Assembly: GCF_025264665.1 (NCBI RefSeq) | Contig: NZ_CP073697.1 | Location: 372,001-436,000, forward strand | Direction of reading: 5' to 3' | DNA from: Edaphobacter flagellatus | GTDB taxonomy: Bacteria; Acidobacteriota; Terriglobia; Terriglobales; Acidobacteriaceae | Length of the DNA: 64,000 bases | Part shown: positions 28,919-36,388 of the stretch, piece after piece | Numbering within the stretch: the first letter of the stretch is position 1 | How the letters are laid out: each line of letters starts with the position of its first letter | Notes under the pieces: model-generated | What the model saw: the letters and a program-made list of their open reading frames with translations, nothing else | What the model was told of the DNA's origin: nothing | Database searches by the model: none | Translations under genes and position numbers: made by a program

Positions 28919-29638
28919 ATGTTCGAGGACAGTCTGGTCGAGTCGCAGGGTATCCCTGTTTCAAGCATGAAGCGCTGGACGATGGCAGGGTCTACGCTTC
29001 TACAGGCAGCCATCGCTGCGACGTTGATGATCCTTCCATTGCTGCATCCAGAGCGGCTGACGTTCCACGCCGATACGCCTCTGGTCTTTACGCCTCCCCC
29101 GCCGCGGCCTCCGTTGCAGGTGCAGCAGGTGAGAGCAACTACGAGCGATGCTATGGCGCCGGAGATACCTCTGGCGGCGGCGCATACAACGATTCTCATA
29201 CCGCGTGATCCAGCTCCATCCGGCAATCCGCCGCCAGACATTGGACCGATCCAGATGGGCATGGGAAGTAACTCGGGGTTTCCATCCAGCGTGATCAGCT
29301 CTACAGGCAGTGGAACGAGACTATCCGTCGCGGCCAAGCCGCCCGAACAGCCTCTGCATGTCTCTACCGGAGTGTCGGCGGGGTTGTTGCTCTCGCAGAT
29401 TCGCCCGGTCTATCCGACAATTGCGAAGGCTGCTGGAGTCTCAGGGGTCGTGGTAGTCGAAGCGGTAATCTCAAAAGCAGGCGCGGTTGAAAGCCTGCAG
29501 GTGGTCAGCGGGCCTCCTCTGTTGCGGAACGCGGCGTTGGACGCGATTCGAGCTGCACGGTATAGACCATATTTGCTGAATGGCGAGCCAACGGAGGTTC
29601 AGACGACCTTCACTGTTAACTTTAAGCTTGGGTCCTGA
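28919..29638 (+). CDS. TonB C-terminal domain protein (energy transducer)
   Basis: A 239-residue protein. One N-terminal helix (about residues 25-40) is followed by a proline-rich linker (PPPPRPPLQ, ~60-130) and a TonB C-terminal domain (~150-239) with RPVYPTIAKAAGVSGVV and AARYRPYLLNGEP. It would span the periplasm and energise TonB-dependent outer-membrane receptors. No exbB or exbD is adjacent. ATG 28919 has GGAGG 5 bases upstream and is preferred to GTG 28913. Confidence 0.87.
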   Translation: MFEDSLVESQGIPVSSMKRWTMAGSTLLQAAIAATLMILPLLHPERLTFHADTPLVFTPPPPRPPLQVQQVRATTSDAMAPEIPLAAAHTTILIPRDPAPSGNPPPDIGPIQMGMGSNSGFPSSVISSTGSGTRLSVAAKPPEQPLHVSTGVSAGLLLSQIRPVYPTIAKAAGVSGVVVVEAVISKAGAVESLQVVSGPPLLRNAALDAIRAARYRPYLLNGEPTEVQTTFTVNFKLGS

Positions 29639-29657
29639 TGCCTTGTACTGAAGAGAA

Positions 29658-30686
29658 TTAGAGCAATGGCATGGCGGGCTTCGACTCTGGAGCCGGAGCG
29701 ATCTCCGTCGTGAGGACAGCGGTTGTGGGGGTATCTGTTACGTAGTCGACCAGCGGATACCCGGCTTCTTTCCAGCCATCGAAGCCTCCGCGCAGAGGCC
29801 GGACGCGATAGACACCGATCTTATGAAGCTGCAAGGCAAGCTTGGCGCTGGTCTCCTCGTTGGGACAGGTGCAGTAGAGGACAACATCGCGATCGCGCGG
29901 AATGATTTCGCTGTGCTGCCGAATCTCATTCGGCCCGATGCGTAGCGATCCCGGGAGCACACGCGGGTCAGGCTTGTAGTCGAGTGGATGGCGGAGATCG
30001 ACGATGAACGGGGCTGGCGTTCCGAGCCTCTCTGCCTGATCCATCATCTCCTTTAACTCGGCCGGCTCCAGACGCAGCTCGCGAACCTGCTGCAGGAACT
30101 TCCTCGTCTTGAGAAAGCGATAGGCCATAAAGCCAAGGACCATGAGAACGAAGATGGCGAAGGCGAATCGGCCAAGCCAGTGGAAGAATGGAGCGCTCTT
30201 TTGAGCCACGTCTCCGAAGAAGCGACCCGGCAGCAGGAAGGCCTCGGCCCAGATGAAGGAGCCAGCGAGATCCCAGAGAAAGAACTGACCATACGACATG
30301 CCGATCTGCCCCGCAATGGGAGGAGCTACCGTGCTGAGGCCAGGCACAAACTTTGAGAAGAGCAACGTCGAGTGGCCGCGGCGAGCGAAGTAGCCTTCGG
30401 TCTTGCTAACACAGGTAGAGGCTTCGAAGGAGAGACGGCACAACAGCTTCAGCACACTGTTGCCGTATCGACGCCCCATGAGGAACCAGATCGAATCGGA
30501 AACCATGCACGCTGCCAGAACTGCCAGCAAGGCAGACAGATGGTGGATACGGTGAGTCGCACTGAGCGTCCCTGCCGTAAGCAACAGAGGAACGCTGGGA
30601 ACAGGAATGCCGATCTGCTCTACCAGAACCCATAGAAACAGGATCAGATAGGCATAGTGAACGAAGAATTCGAGTGCGATCGGCAT
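29658..30686 (-). CDS. DedA-family membrane protein fused to a rhodanese domain
   Basis: A 342-residue fusion. Residues ~1-200 are a DedA/SNARE-associated membrane domain (EQIGIPVPSVPLLLTAG, FSKFVPGLSTVAPPIAG, and a helix at ~175-195). After a short helical linker, residues ~220-320 form a cytoplasmic rhodanese domain with active-site loop CTCPNEETS and the DLRHPLDY element. The active-site cysteine is present, so sulfur transfer or persulfide binding is possible. DedA proteins are proposed lipid-carrier flippases. It has its own leader region after the hlyD terminator. Confidence 0.88.
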   Translation of the reverse strand: MPIALEFFVHYAYLILFLWVLVEQIGIPVPSVPLLLTAGTLSATHRIHHLSALLAVLAACMVSDSIWFLMGRRYGNSVLKLLCRLSFEASTCVSKTEGYFARRGHSTLLFSKFVPGLSTVAPPIAGQIGMSYGQFFLWDLAGSFIWAEAFLLPGRFFGDVAQKSAPFFHWLGRFAFAIFVLMVLGFMAYRFLKTRKFLQQVRELRLEPAELKEMMDQAERLGTPAPFIVDLRHPLDYKPDPRVLPGSLRIGPNEIRQHSEIIPRDRDVVLYCTCPNEETSAKLALQLHKIGVYRVRPLRGGFDGWKEAGYPLVDYVTDTPTTAVLTTEIAPAPESKPAMPLL

Positions 30687-30802
30687 AAATGAGGAACTTG
30701 ATTTTACGGCAAAATGGCTTACAGCGATTGGATGTTAGCAGTTACTTAAAGATACATACGGGACCAACTACTGTTGTTGTAACAGCAGGCGGCGGATTTC
30801 CG

Positions 30803-30841
30803 CTTAAAAGAAAATCGGGCGGCCGATGCCGGCCGCCCGAT
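30803..30841 (-). terminator. Rho-independent terminator after hlyD
   Basis: On the minus strand: perfect 11-bp stem ATCGGGCGGCC / GGCCGCCCGAT with a 6-base loop, then TTTTCTTTTAAG. It ends the tolC-hlyD transcript. Confidence 0.88.
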
Positions 30842-30854
30842 CCACCCGACAGTG

Positions 30855-32084
30855 TTACTTTACGGAAACAATAGGCGTGACGGAGAAGCCAGGCCTCAAG
30901 GAGAGATCCTTGTTCTCATCAGCCAGATTGGTGAAGTCGATGCGCACCGGAATGCGCTGGACGACCTTGACGTAGTTACCCGTTGCGTTCTCAGGCGGAA
31001 AGAGCGAAAGACGTGAGCCTGTTGCTCCGCCGATCTGCTTCACCTTGCCGTGGAACTTGCGGCCACCCAGAGCGTCGACCTTGATCGTGACGTCCTGGCC
31101 GGGACGCATCTTGTCGAGCTGCGTCTCTTTGAAGTTCGCCGTCACCCAGAGGTCCGTCAGCGGAACGATTGTCAGCACATCCTGGCCGACGGAGAGATTC
31201 GCTCCTACCTGAACGTTCTTCTTGTTGACGATTCCGGAAACGGGAGCCGTAATACGCGTGTAGCTCAGGTTCAGCTTGGCCTGATCGACCCTGGCCTGTG
31301 CCTGCTTCACATCGGCGAGAGCCGCCTGTGCCCGGGCCTGCTGTACCTTCACCTGGCTGGGGCCGTTCTTCGCAGCCTGCATCGCCTGCGAACGAGCCTG
31401 AATCAGACGCTGTTGCGCCTGGCGAACCGCTTCCTGTTGGCCGATGAGGTTGGATTCAGCCTCGAGCACAGCAGCGCGGTTAGCGGCGGCCTGAGCGACT
31501 GCGGCGTCGAACTGCTGCTTGGAGATGACATCCTTCTCCACGAGCGGCTTGTAACGGTCGACGTCAAGATCGGACTTGATGGCATTCGCCTTGGCCTGCG
31601 CCACGCGAGCCTCCGCGGCCTGCACCTCTTTCTGCGACTGCGCTACGGCTGCCTGCGTTCCTTGTACATCGGAACTGGTCGTGTTGATGCTGGTGTTCGA
31701 GGTGATGCTCGTAATCGGCACCGTGACGTTGGCCTGAATGGCTGCGGCTTCCGCATTGGCAAGATTGGCCTGGGCCTGTTCGAGTGCGACCTGGAAGTCC
31801 TTGGGGTCAATCTCGGCGATCAGATCGCCTGCCTTCACGGCCTGGTTGTCTTCGACGTAGACCTTGATCACCTGACCGGCAATGCGGGAGCTGACCTGAT
31901 AGAGGTCGCCATCCACCTGCGCGTCGTCCGTGTCCTCAGTAAACGTAGAGTGCCAGTAGAAGAGAGCTGCACCAATCGCAAGCAATGCTACGACGGCGAT
32001 AACAACCAGCTTGCGCCGGGTCTTCTTCTCCGGAGACTCTTCTTCCACTTCCGGGGCGTTATTCTTTGTCTCTTGCTCTGCCAA
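30855..32084 (-). CDS. HlyD/EmrA-family membrane fusion protein
   Basis: A 409-residue periplasmic adaptor. A short charged N-terminus and one transmembrane helix (about residues 27-46) are followed by a lipoyl-like half, a long Gln/Ala-rich coiled-coil hairpin (~95-270), the second lipoyl half (TRITAPVSGIVNKK) and a beta-barrel domain. It would bridge an inner-membrane pump to TolC. The start is TTG at 32084, supported by GGAGG 9 bases upstream; that RBS overlaps the tolC stop, so the two are coupled. No pump gene follows; a terminator lies 14 bases after the stop. Confidence 0.9.
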   Translation of the reverse strand: MAEQETKNNAPEVEEESPEKKTRRKLVVIAVVALLAIGAALFYWHSTFTEDTDDAQVDGDLYQVSSRIAGQVIKVYVEDNQAVKAGDLIAEIDPKDFQVALEQAQANLANAEAAAIQANVTVPITSITSNTSINTTSSDVQGTQAAVAQSQKEVQAAEARVAQAKANAIKSDLDVDRYKPLVEKDVISKQQFDAAVAQAAANRAAVLEAESNLIGQQEAVRQAQQRLIQARSQAMQAAKNGPSQVKVQQARAQAALADVKQAQARVDQAKLNLSYTRITAPVSGIVNKKNVQVGANLSVGQDVLTIVPLTDLWVTANFKETQLDKMRPGQDVTIKVDALGGRKFHGKVKQIGGATGSRLSLFPPENATGNYVKVVQRIPVRIDFTNLADENKDLSLRPGFSVTPIVSVK

Positions 32085-32086
32085 GG

Positions 32087-33619
32087 TTACTTTCCTCCGA
32101 GATAATCTTTGTATTTTGCCTGGGCTGCGCCCAGGGCACGCGCCAAGGAGAGCTTGGCGATATTGTGCTGATAAAGAGCACTGATGTACTGGTCGTTCGC
32201 CTGCTCCGTCTGAGACTGAGCCTGCGAGACGGGAAGGTTATCCGAAACTCCAGCCTTGAAGCGCTGCTGCGCTTCGCTGAGCGCCTCGTTGGCCAGCTCT
32301 ACATTGGAGTGCGTTGCTTCGACTAACTTTGCTGCAGCCTGAATATCGAGAAGGCTGTCGCGAACATCGGCATTGATCTGCTGCGCCTGATCGGCAAGGC
32401 GGGCGCGGGCCTGATCGTACTGTGCTCCGGCGACGTCCTCCTGCCCCTTCGTCTTTGCCACCTGAAGGATTGGGACCGTCACCTGCCCAGTCGCGGTATA
32501 GCTCGAATGCGAATGGCCAGGAGTTTGTCCGAGGTCACCGAAGTCTCCCGAGAAGCTGACGACGGGAAGCTGATAAGCCCAGGCCGAGGTCTTTTGTGCT
32601 TTGGCTGCGAGAACCTGCTCACCCGATGCGGCGAGATCCTTACGTGACTTGAGGGCCTGCTCGGCTGTCGCCTGCGGATCGATGTCGTTGAAGGCTGCAT
32701 ACGGCACAAGATCCGTCAGCTTGTAGTCCTGATCGAGCGGAAGGCCGATCACACGGGCCAGTGCCAGCTTGTCCTTGGCCAACTGGTTCTTTGCCGAGAT
32801 CAAGGTCTGTTGCTCATTCTGATAATCCACCTGCGCGCGAAGCACATCGAGCTTTGGACTGGTACCGGCATCATGCGCAGCTACAGCCTGATCGAGCGAG
32901 ACCTTCGAAGTTGCCAACGTGGCGGTAACCGATTCGACGCGAGCCTCATCTGCGACACACAATAGATACGCATTGCCGACGGTCAACACGACCAGATCGC
33001 GCGCATCGTCAGCAGTCAGCTTGGCTGCAGCAAAGTTATGTTTGGCCGCGATGTAGTTCTGCAGCGCAGAGACGTTCAGAAGATTTTGTGTCAGATAGGC
33101 ACGAAAATCGACGACCTGGAAGGGTCCGACGATCGGATTGAGACCGGGAAACTTCAGACCGTACGCCGCAAGGTTCACCTGCTGCACGTTGATGCTGGCT
33201 GCACCGGTTGCCGTGGGCAGGAGAGCCTGCAGCTCTTCGAGCCTCTGGCCGTTTGCATTCTTCTGTGCAGCTCCCTGCAGGATGATGCCCAGGTTGTTGC
33301 GCAGTCCGCGCTGAATGGCATCATCGAGCGACAGATCCATCGTCGTTCCGGTCGATTTGCCCTCAACGATGGAGCCCTTGAAGGAATCCTGCGTGACCGT
33401 CGACCCGTTCTGCCCTGAGACGGTATAAAGCTGCTGCTGTGCGCCAGCGATCGGGGAGCTTTCAGGACCGGAGCTTGGTCCGGTCTGCGTAGGCCGCGGC
33501 TGATTGCCGGATGGCTGCGCCGCCTGCTGGCCCTGAGCCGATACGCTCAGCAACGTTAGGCCAAGAGCCGCAGTCACGCCTAGGGCAGTTGCCACATGCT
33601 TTCTTCTGGGTTGAACCAT
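32087..33619 (-). CDS. tolC: TolC-family outer-membrane efflux protein
   Basis: A 510-residue outer-membrane channel. A signal peptide (~1-30) and a Gln/Pro-rich stretch precede two outer-membrane efflux repeats made of long helices (VESVTATLATSKVSLDQA in the first, ANEALSEAQQRFKAG in the second). It pairs with the coupled HlyD-type adaptor downstream. The inner-membrane partner is not encoded here, so the channel may serve a pump encoded elsewhere. Confidence 0.9.
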   Translation of the reverse strand: MVQPRRKHVATALGVTAALGLTLLSVSAQGQQAAQPSGNQPRPTQTGPSSGPESSPIAGAQQQLYTVSGQNGSTVTQDSFKGSIVEGKSTGTTMDLSLDDAIQRGLRNNLGIILQGAAQKNANGQRLEELQALLPTATGAASINVQQVNLAAYGLKFPGLNPIVGPFQVVDFRAYLTQNLLNVSALQNYIAAKHNFAAAKLTADDARDLVVLTVGNAYLLCVADEARVESVTATLATSKVSLDQAVAAHDAGTSPKLDVLRAQVDYQNEQQTLISAKNQLAKDKLALARVIGLPLDQDYKLTDLVPYAAFNDIDPQATAEQALKSRKDLAASGEQVLAAKAQKTSAWAYQLPVVSFSGDFGDLGQTPGHSHSSYTATGQVTVPILQVAKTKGQEDVAGAQYDQARARLADQAQQINADVRDSLLDIQAAAKLVEATHSNVELANEALSEAQQRFKAGVSDNLPVSQAQSQTEQANDQYISALYQHNIAKLSLARALGAAQAKYKDYLGGK

Positions 33620-33683
33620 ATTCTCGATGGTACCTGCATCCTCTGTATTTTGAACCCCGACTCATTACTCGGGCAGGGACCGG

Positions 33684-33711
33684 AGCATACCGCTCCACAT
33701 GTCTTTCACAA
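33684..33711 (-). promoter_or_regulatory. Possible promoter of tolC-hlyD
   Basis: Minus strand TTGTGA (33711-33706) and TATGCT (33689-33684), spacer 16, about 65 bases before the tolC start. Confidence 0.42.
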
Positions 33712-33852
33712 TTCAGATGCTTAGAAGCGCCGCGAGGCTCAAAAAGTTTTATGCGGTTATGCAACTTTCACACGACTTCTCACATCGACGACCATCGAAC
33801 AATCTCCATAACCTACTGAAAACATCGTGACACAATGACCACAGGAGGATTC

Positions 33853-34920
33853 ATGTCAGAGATTCGTGCTGCTGTCATCGGCTTCGGGCTTGCCGGCCGT
33901 GTATTTCACGCCCCCTTCATCCACGCGGTACCTGGATTGAAGCTTGAAGCGATTGTGCAACGCAAAGGCGACGAGGCCGCCAAGGCCTATCCTGACACAC
34001 GCATCCTACGGTCATTTGATGAGGCCATCAGTGATCCCTCGATTCAATTGATCGTGGTGGCCACGCCTAACGAGACGCACTTCGACCTTGCCAGGCAAGC
34101 GCTGCTGGCGGGCAAGCACGTTGTAATCGACAAGCCGTTCTGCGCCACCAGTGCCGAGGCTCGTGAATTGATTCAGATTGCCGTGGATAAGAAGCTGATT
34201 GTGGCTCCGTATCACAATCGACGCTGGGATGGCGATTTTAAGACGGTGCGCAAGCTTCTTGAAACCAATGCCCTGGGCAGGCTTGTTACCTATGAATCGC
34301 ACTTCGACCGCTTCCGCCCATTGCCGCGTGAAGGCACGTGGAAGGAGAGCGCGAATGACGCCAACGGCATGCTGTTCGACCTGGGGCCGCATCTTGTCGA
34401 TCAGGCCACGTCTCTGTTCGGCACGCCTGAGGCAATTACCGCCAGCGTTCGGCGCGACCGGGATACAACCGGCATCGAGGACGCCTTTGACATCACGTTG
34501 CACTATCCCCGGATGCAGGCGATATGCCGCGCCACGATGGTGGCAGCCGATCCTGCGCCGCGTTTTCTGCTCCATGGCACCAAGGGGAGCTTCCGCAAAT
34601 ACGGCGTCGATCCACAGGAGCCTGCGCTGGTGGCAGGAAAGACCGTACCTCGGGTCGGCGATCCGCGTGTGTGGCTGGCTGAACGGCAGGAGGCATGGGG
34701 AACACTGACGATCGCTCCTGATCCTGCCAATCCGGGAGTTCTAGACAAAACACAGGTAAAGACGGAGCTAGGGGACTATCGCGATTTCTATGCCAACGTT
34801 CGCAATGCCATTCTCGGCACGGCTCCTCTGACAGTCAGCTCAGAGGATGGATATCGCGTTATCCGCCTGCTAGAGCTGGCACGCCAAAGCTCAGCTGAAG
34901 GCAGGACGATTCCCGTTTAA
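33853..34920 (+). CDS. Gfo/Idh/MocA-family NAD(P)-dependent oxidoreductase
   Basis: A 355-residue dehydrogenase. The N-terminal Rossmann fold has GFGLAGRVFHAPF, and the family motif LLAGKHVVIDKPF carries the catalytic lysine. The C-terminal alpha/beta domain follows. The sequence is closest in style to the YdgJ/IolW group of sugar or inositol dehydrogenases, but the substrate is not defined. ATG 33853 has GGAGG 5 bases upstream and is preferred to ATG 33835. It is divergent from tolC and 59 bases upstream of argJ. Confidence 0.88.
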   Translation: MSEIRAAVIGFGLAGRVFHAPFIHAVPGLKLEAIVQRKGDEAAKAYPDTRILRSFDEAISDPSIQLIVVATPNETHFDLARQALLAGKHVVIDKPFCATSAEARELIQIAVDKKLIVAPYHNRRWDGDFKTVRKLLETNALGRLVTYESHFDRFRPLPREGTWKESANDANGMLFDLGPHLVDQATSLFGTPEAITASVRRDRDTTGIEDAFDITLHYPRMQAICRATMVAADPAPRFLLHGTKGSFRKYGVDPQEPALVAGKTVPRVGDPRVWLAERQEAWGTLTIAPDPANPGVLDKTQVKTELGDYRDFYANVRNAILGTAPLTVSSEDGYRVIRLLELARQSSAEGRTIPV

Positions 34921-34979
34921 CTTTTCTTCGTAACTCTGCGTCCATGACCTGCTCATTCCGTGCTTGTTAGAGTAGGTTC

Positions 34980-36215
34980 ATGGACGTTGAAGTGAAGACA
35001 GGACGTGAAGCTCTTCCGCAGGGCTTTCAGTGGGGCGCGGTCAAAGCAGGAATCAAGGCAAGCGGGAATCTCGATCTCGCGGCAGCCGTCGCTCCAGAGG
35101 GAGCCAACGCCGCGGTGATGTTTACCAGCAATCAGGTTGTGGCAGCCCCTATCACGGTGGGACGCAGCCATATTGCTTCCTCGGGCGGCCGCGTGCGCGC
35201 GGTGCTGGTGAACGCGGGCAATGCCAACTGCGCGACAGGGAAAGCAGGCATCGATGCATGTTCGGCGACCTGCGCTGCCGCGGCGGAGACCTTTGGCTGC
35301 ATCTTCGATGAGGTCTTCCCTTCTTCAACGGGTATCATCGGCGTTCCCTTCCCGGGCGATAAGGTGGTCGCCGCGCTGCCGGGTCTAAAGATATCGCTGG
35401 GCGCAACAGAGGAACACGCTGAGCTATTTGCCAAGGCCATCATGACGACCGACACGAAGATGAAGGTGGCTCGTACGGCAATCGATGTGAACGGCGTGAG
35501 CGTAACAATCTTCGGGGCGGCTAAAGGCGCAGGCATGATTCACCCTCGGCTGGGTCCGCCGGTGCCGCCCCATGCGACGATGCTGGTTTATCTGTTCACC
35601 GATATCGCAGCTGAGGGCACCGACCTGCGCGAGTTGCTGCAGCCGGCCGTCCACCAGAGCTTCAACTCCATCTCCATCGACGGCGACACCTCGACCAACG
35701 ATACCGTGCTGCTGCTGGCGAGTGGAGCCAGTGGCGTAAAGCTTGACAGCATGCTGCGCGAGCGATTCGCCGATGCTCTTAATCGCGTCTGCCGCACGCT
35801 TGCACACAAGATCGTTGATGACGGCGAAGGTGTCACCCACGTCGTGACGCTCGATATCAGCGGAGCTCGCAACGAGGCCGAGGCTCGCCAGATCGCTCGT
35901 TCTATCGCCCACTCTCCTCTCTGCAAGACGGCATGGTCGAGCGCAGATCCGAACTGGGGACGGTTAATGGCAGCCGCAGGCTACTCCGGTGTAGAGTTCG
36001 ATCCCGAAAACGTGATCGTCCGCATTGGGGATGTTCCTGTCTACGAGGGCGGGATGCGGTCACCCAACTTTGATGAAACGAAGGCCCACAAAGTGATGCA
36101 GCAACGCGAGTACACCATTGCCATCCATATGGGTCAGGGTGACGCCGGTTGCCGCTTCGTTACCTGCGACCTGACGGAGGAATATGTCCGAATCAATGCC
36201 GACTACTCCACCTAG
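34980..36215 (+). CDS. argJ: Bifunctional ornithine acetyltransferase / N-acetylglutamate synthase
   Basis: A 411-residue ArgJ that recycles acetyl from N-acetylornithine to glutamate in arginine synthesis. The self-cleavage site is visible as HATML, with Thr200 the new N-terminal nucleophile of the beta chain; KGAGMIHPR lies just upstream. NAGNANC and SSTGIIG in the alpha chain are also typical. Whether it is mono- or bifunctional cannot be read from sequence. No other arg gene is nearby. Confidence 0.95.
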   Translation: MDVEVKTGREALPQGFQWGAVKAGIKASGNLDLAAAVAPEGANAAVMFTSNQVVAAPITVGRSHIASSGGRVRAVLVNAGNANCATGKAGIDACSATCAAAAETFGCIFDEVFPSSTGIIGVPFPGDKVVAALPGLKISLGATEEHAELFAKAIMTTDTKMKVARTAIDVNGVSVTIFGAAKGAGMIHPRLGPPVPPHATMLVYLFTDIAAEGTDLRELLQPAVHQSFNSISIDGDTSTNDTVLLLASGASGVKLDSMLRERFADALNRVCRTLAHKIVDDGEGVTHVVTLDISGARNEAEARQIARSIAHSPLCKTAWSSADPNWGRLMAAAGYSGVEFDPENVIVRIGDVPVYEGGMRSPNFDETKAHKVMQQREYTIAIHMGQGDAGCRFVTCDLTEEYVRINADYST

Positions 36216-36310
36216 ACAACGCCGTTTCATAAGCTGAACCATAGGACAAATGCCCTGACCGGATCCGCTGTTCGCACGAGATTCCGGGGTGGCCGTGACG
36301 GTTGTAGGGT

Positions 36311-36339
36311 TTGGCGATTATCTTAGATGTGGCTAGTTT
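36311..36339 (+). promoter_or_regulatory. Possible promoter of aceE
   Basis: TTGGCG and TAGTTT with a 17-base spacer, about 50 bases before the aceE start. The match to consensus is modest. Confidence 0.3.
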
Positions 36340-36388
36340 TTCTGCGCAGGAGTATTCCGGCGGAAAGATAGGGAGATAAGAACTGCTT

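Noticed and set aside
31050..32105. 351-codon plus-strand ORF opposite the HlyD-type gene
   Set aside because: Shadow of the coiled-coil coding sequence; Leu/Arg-rich with no domain.
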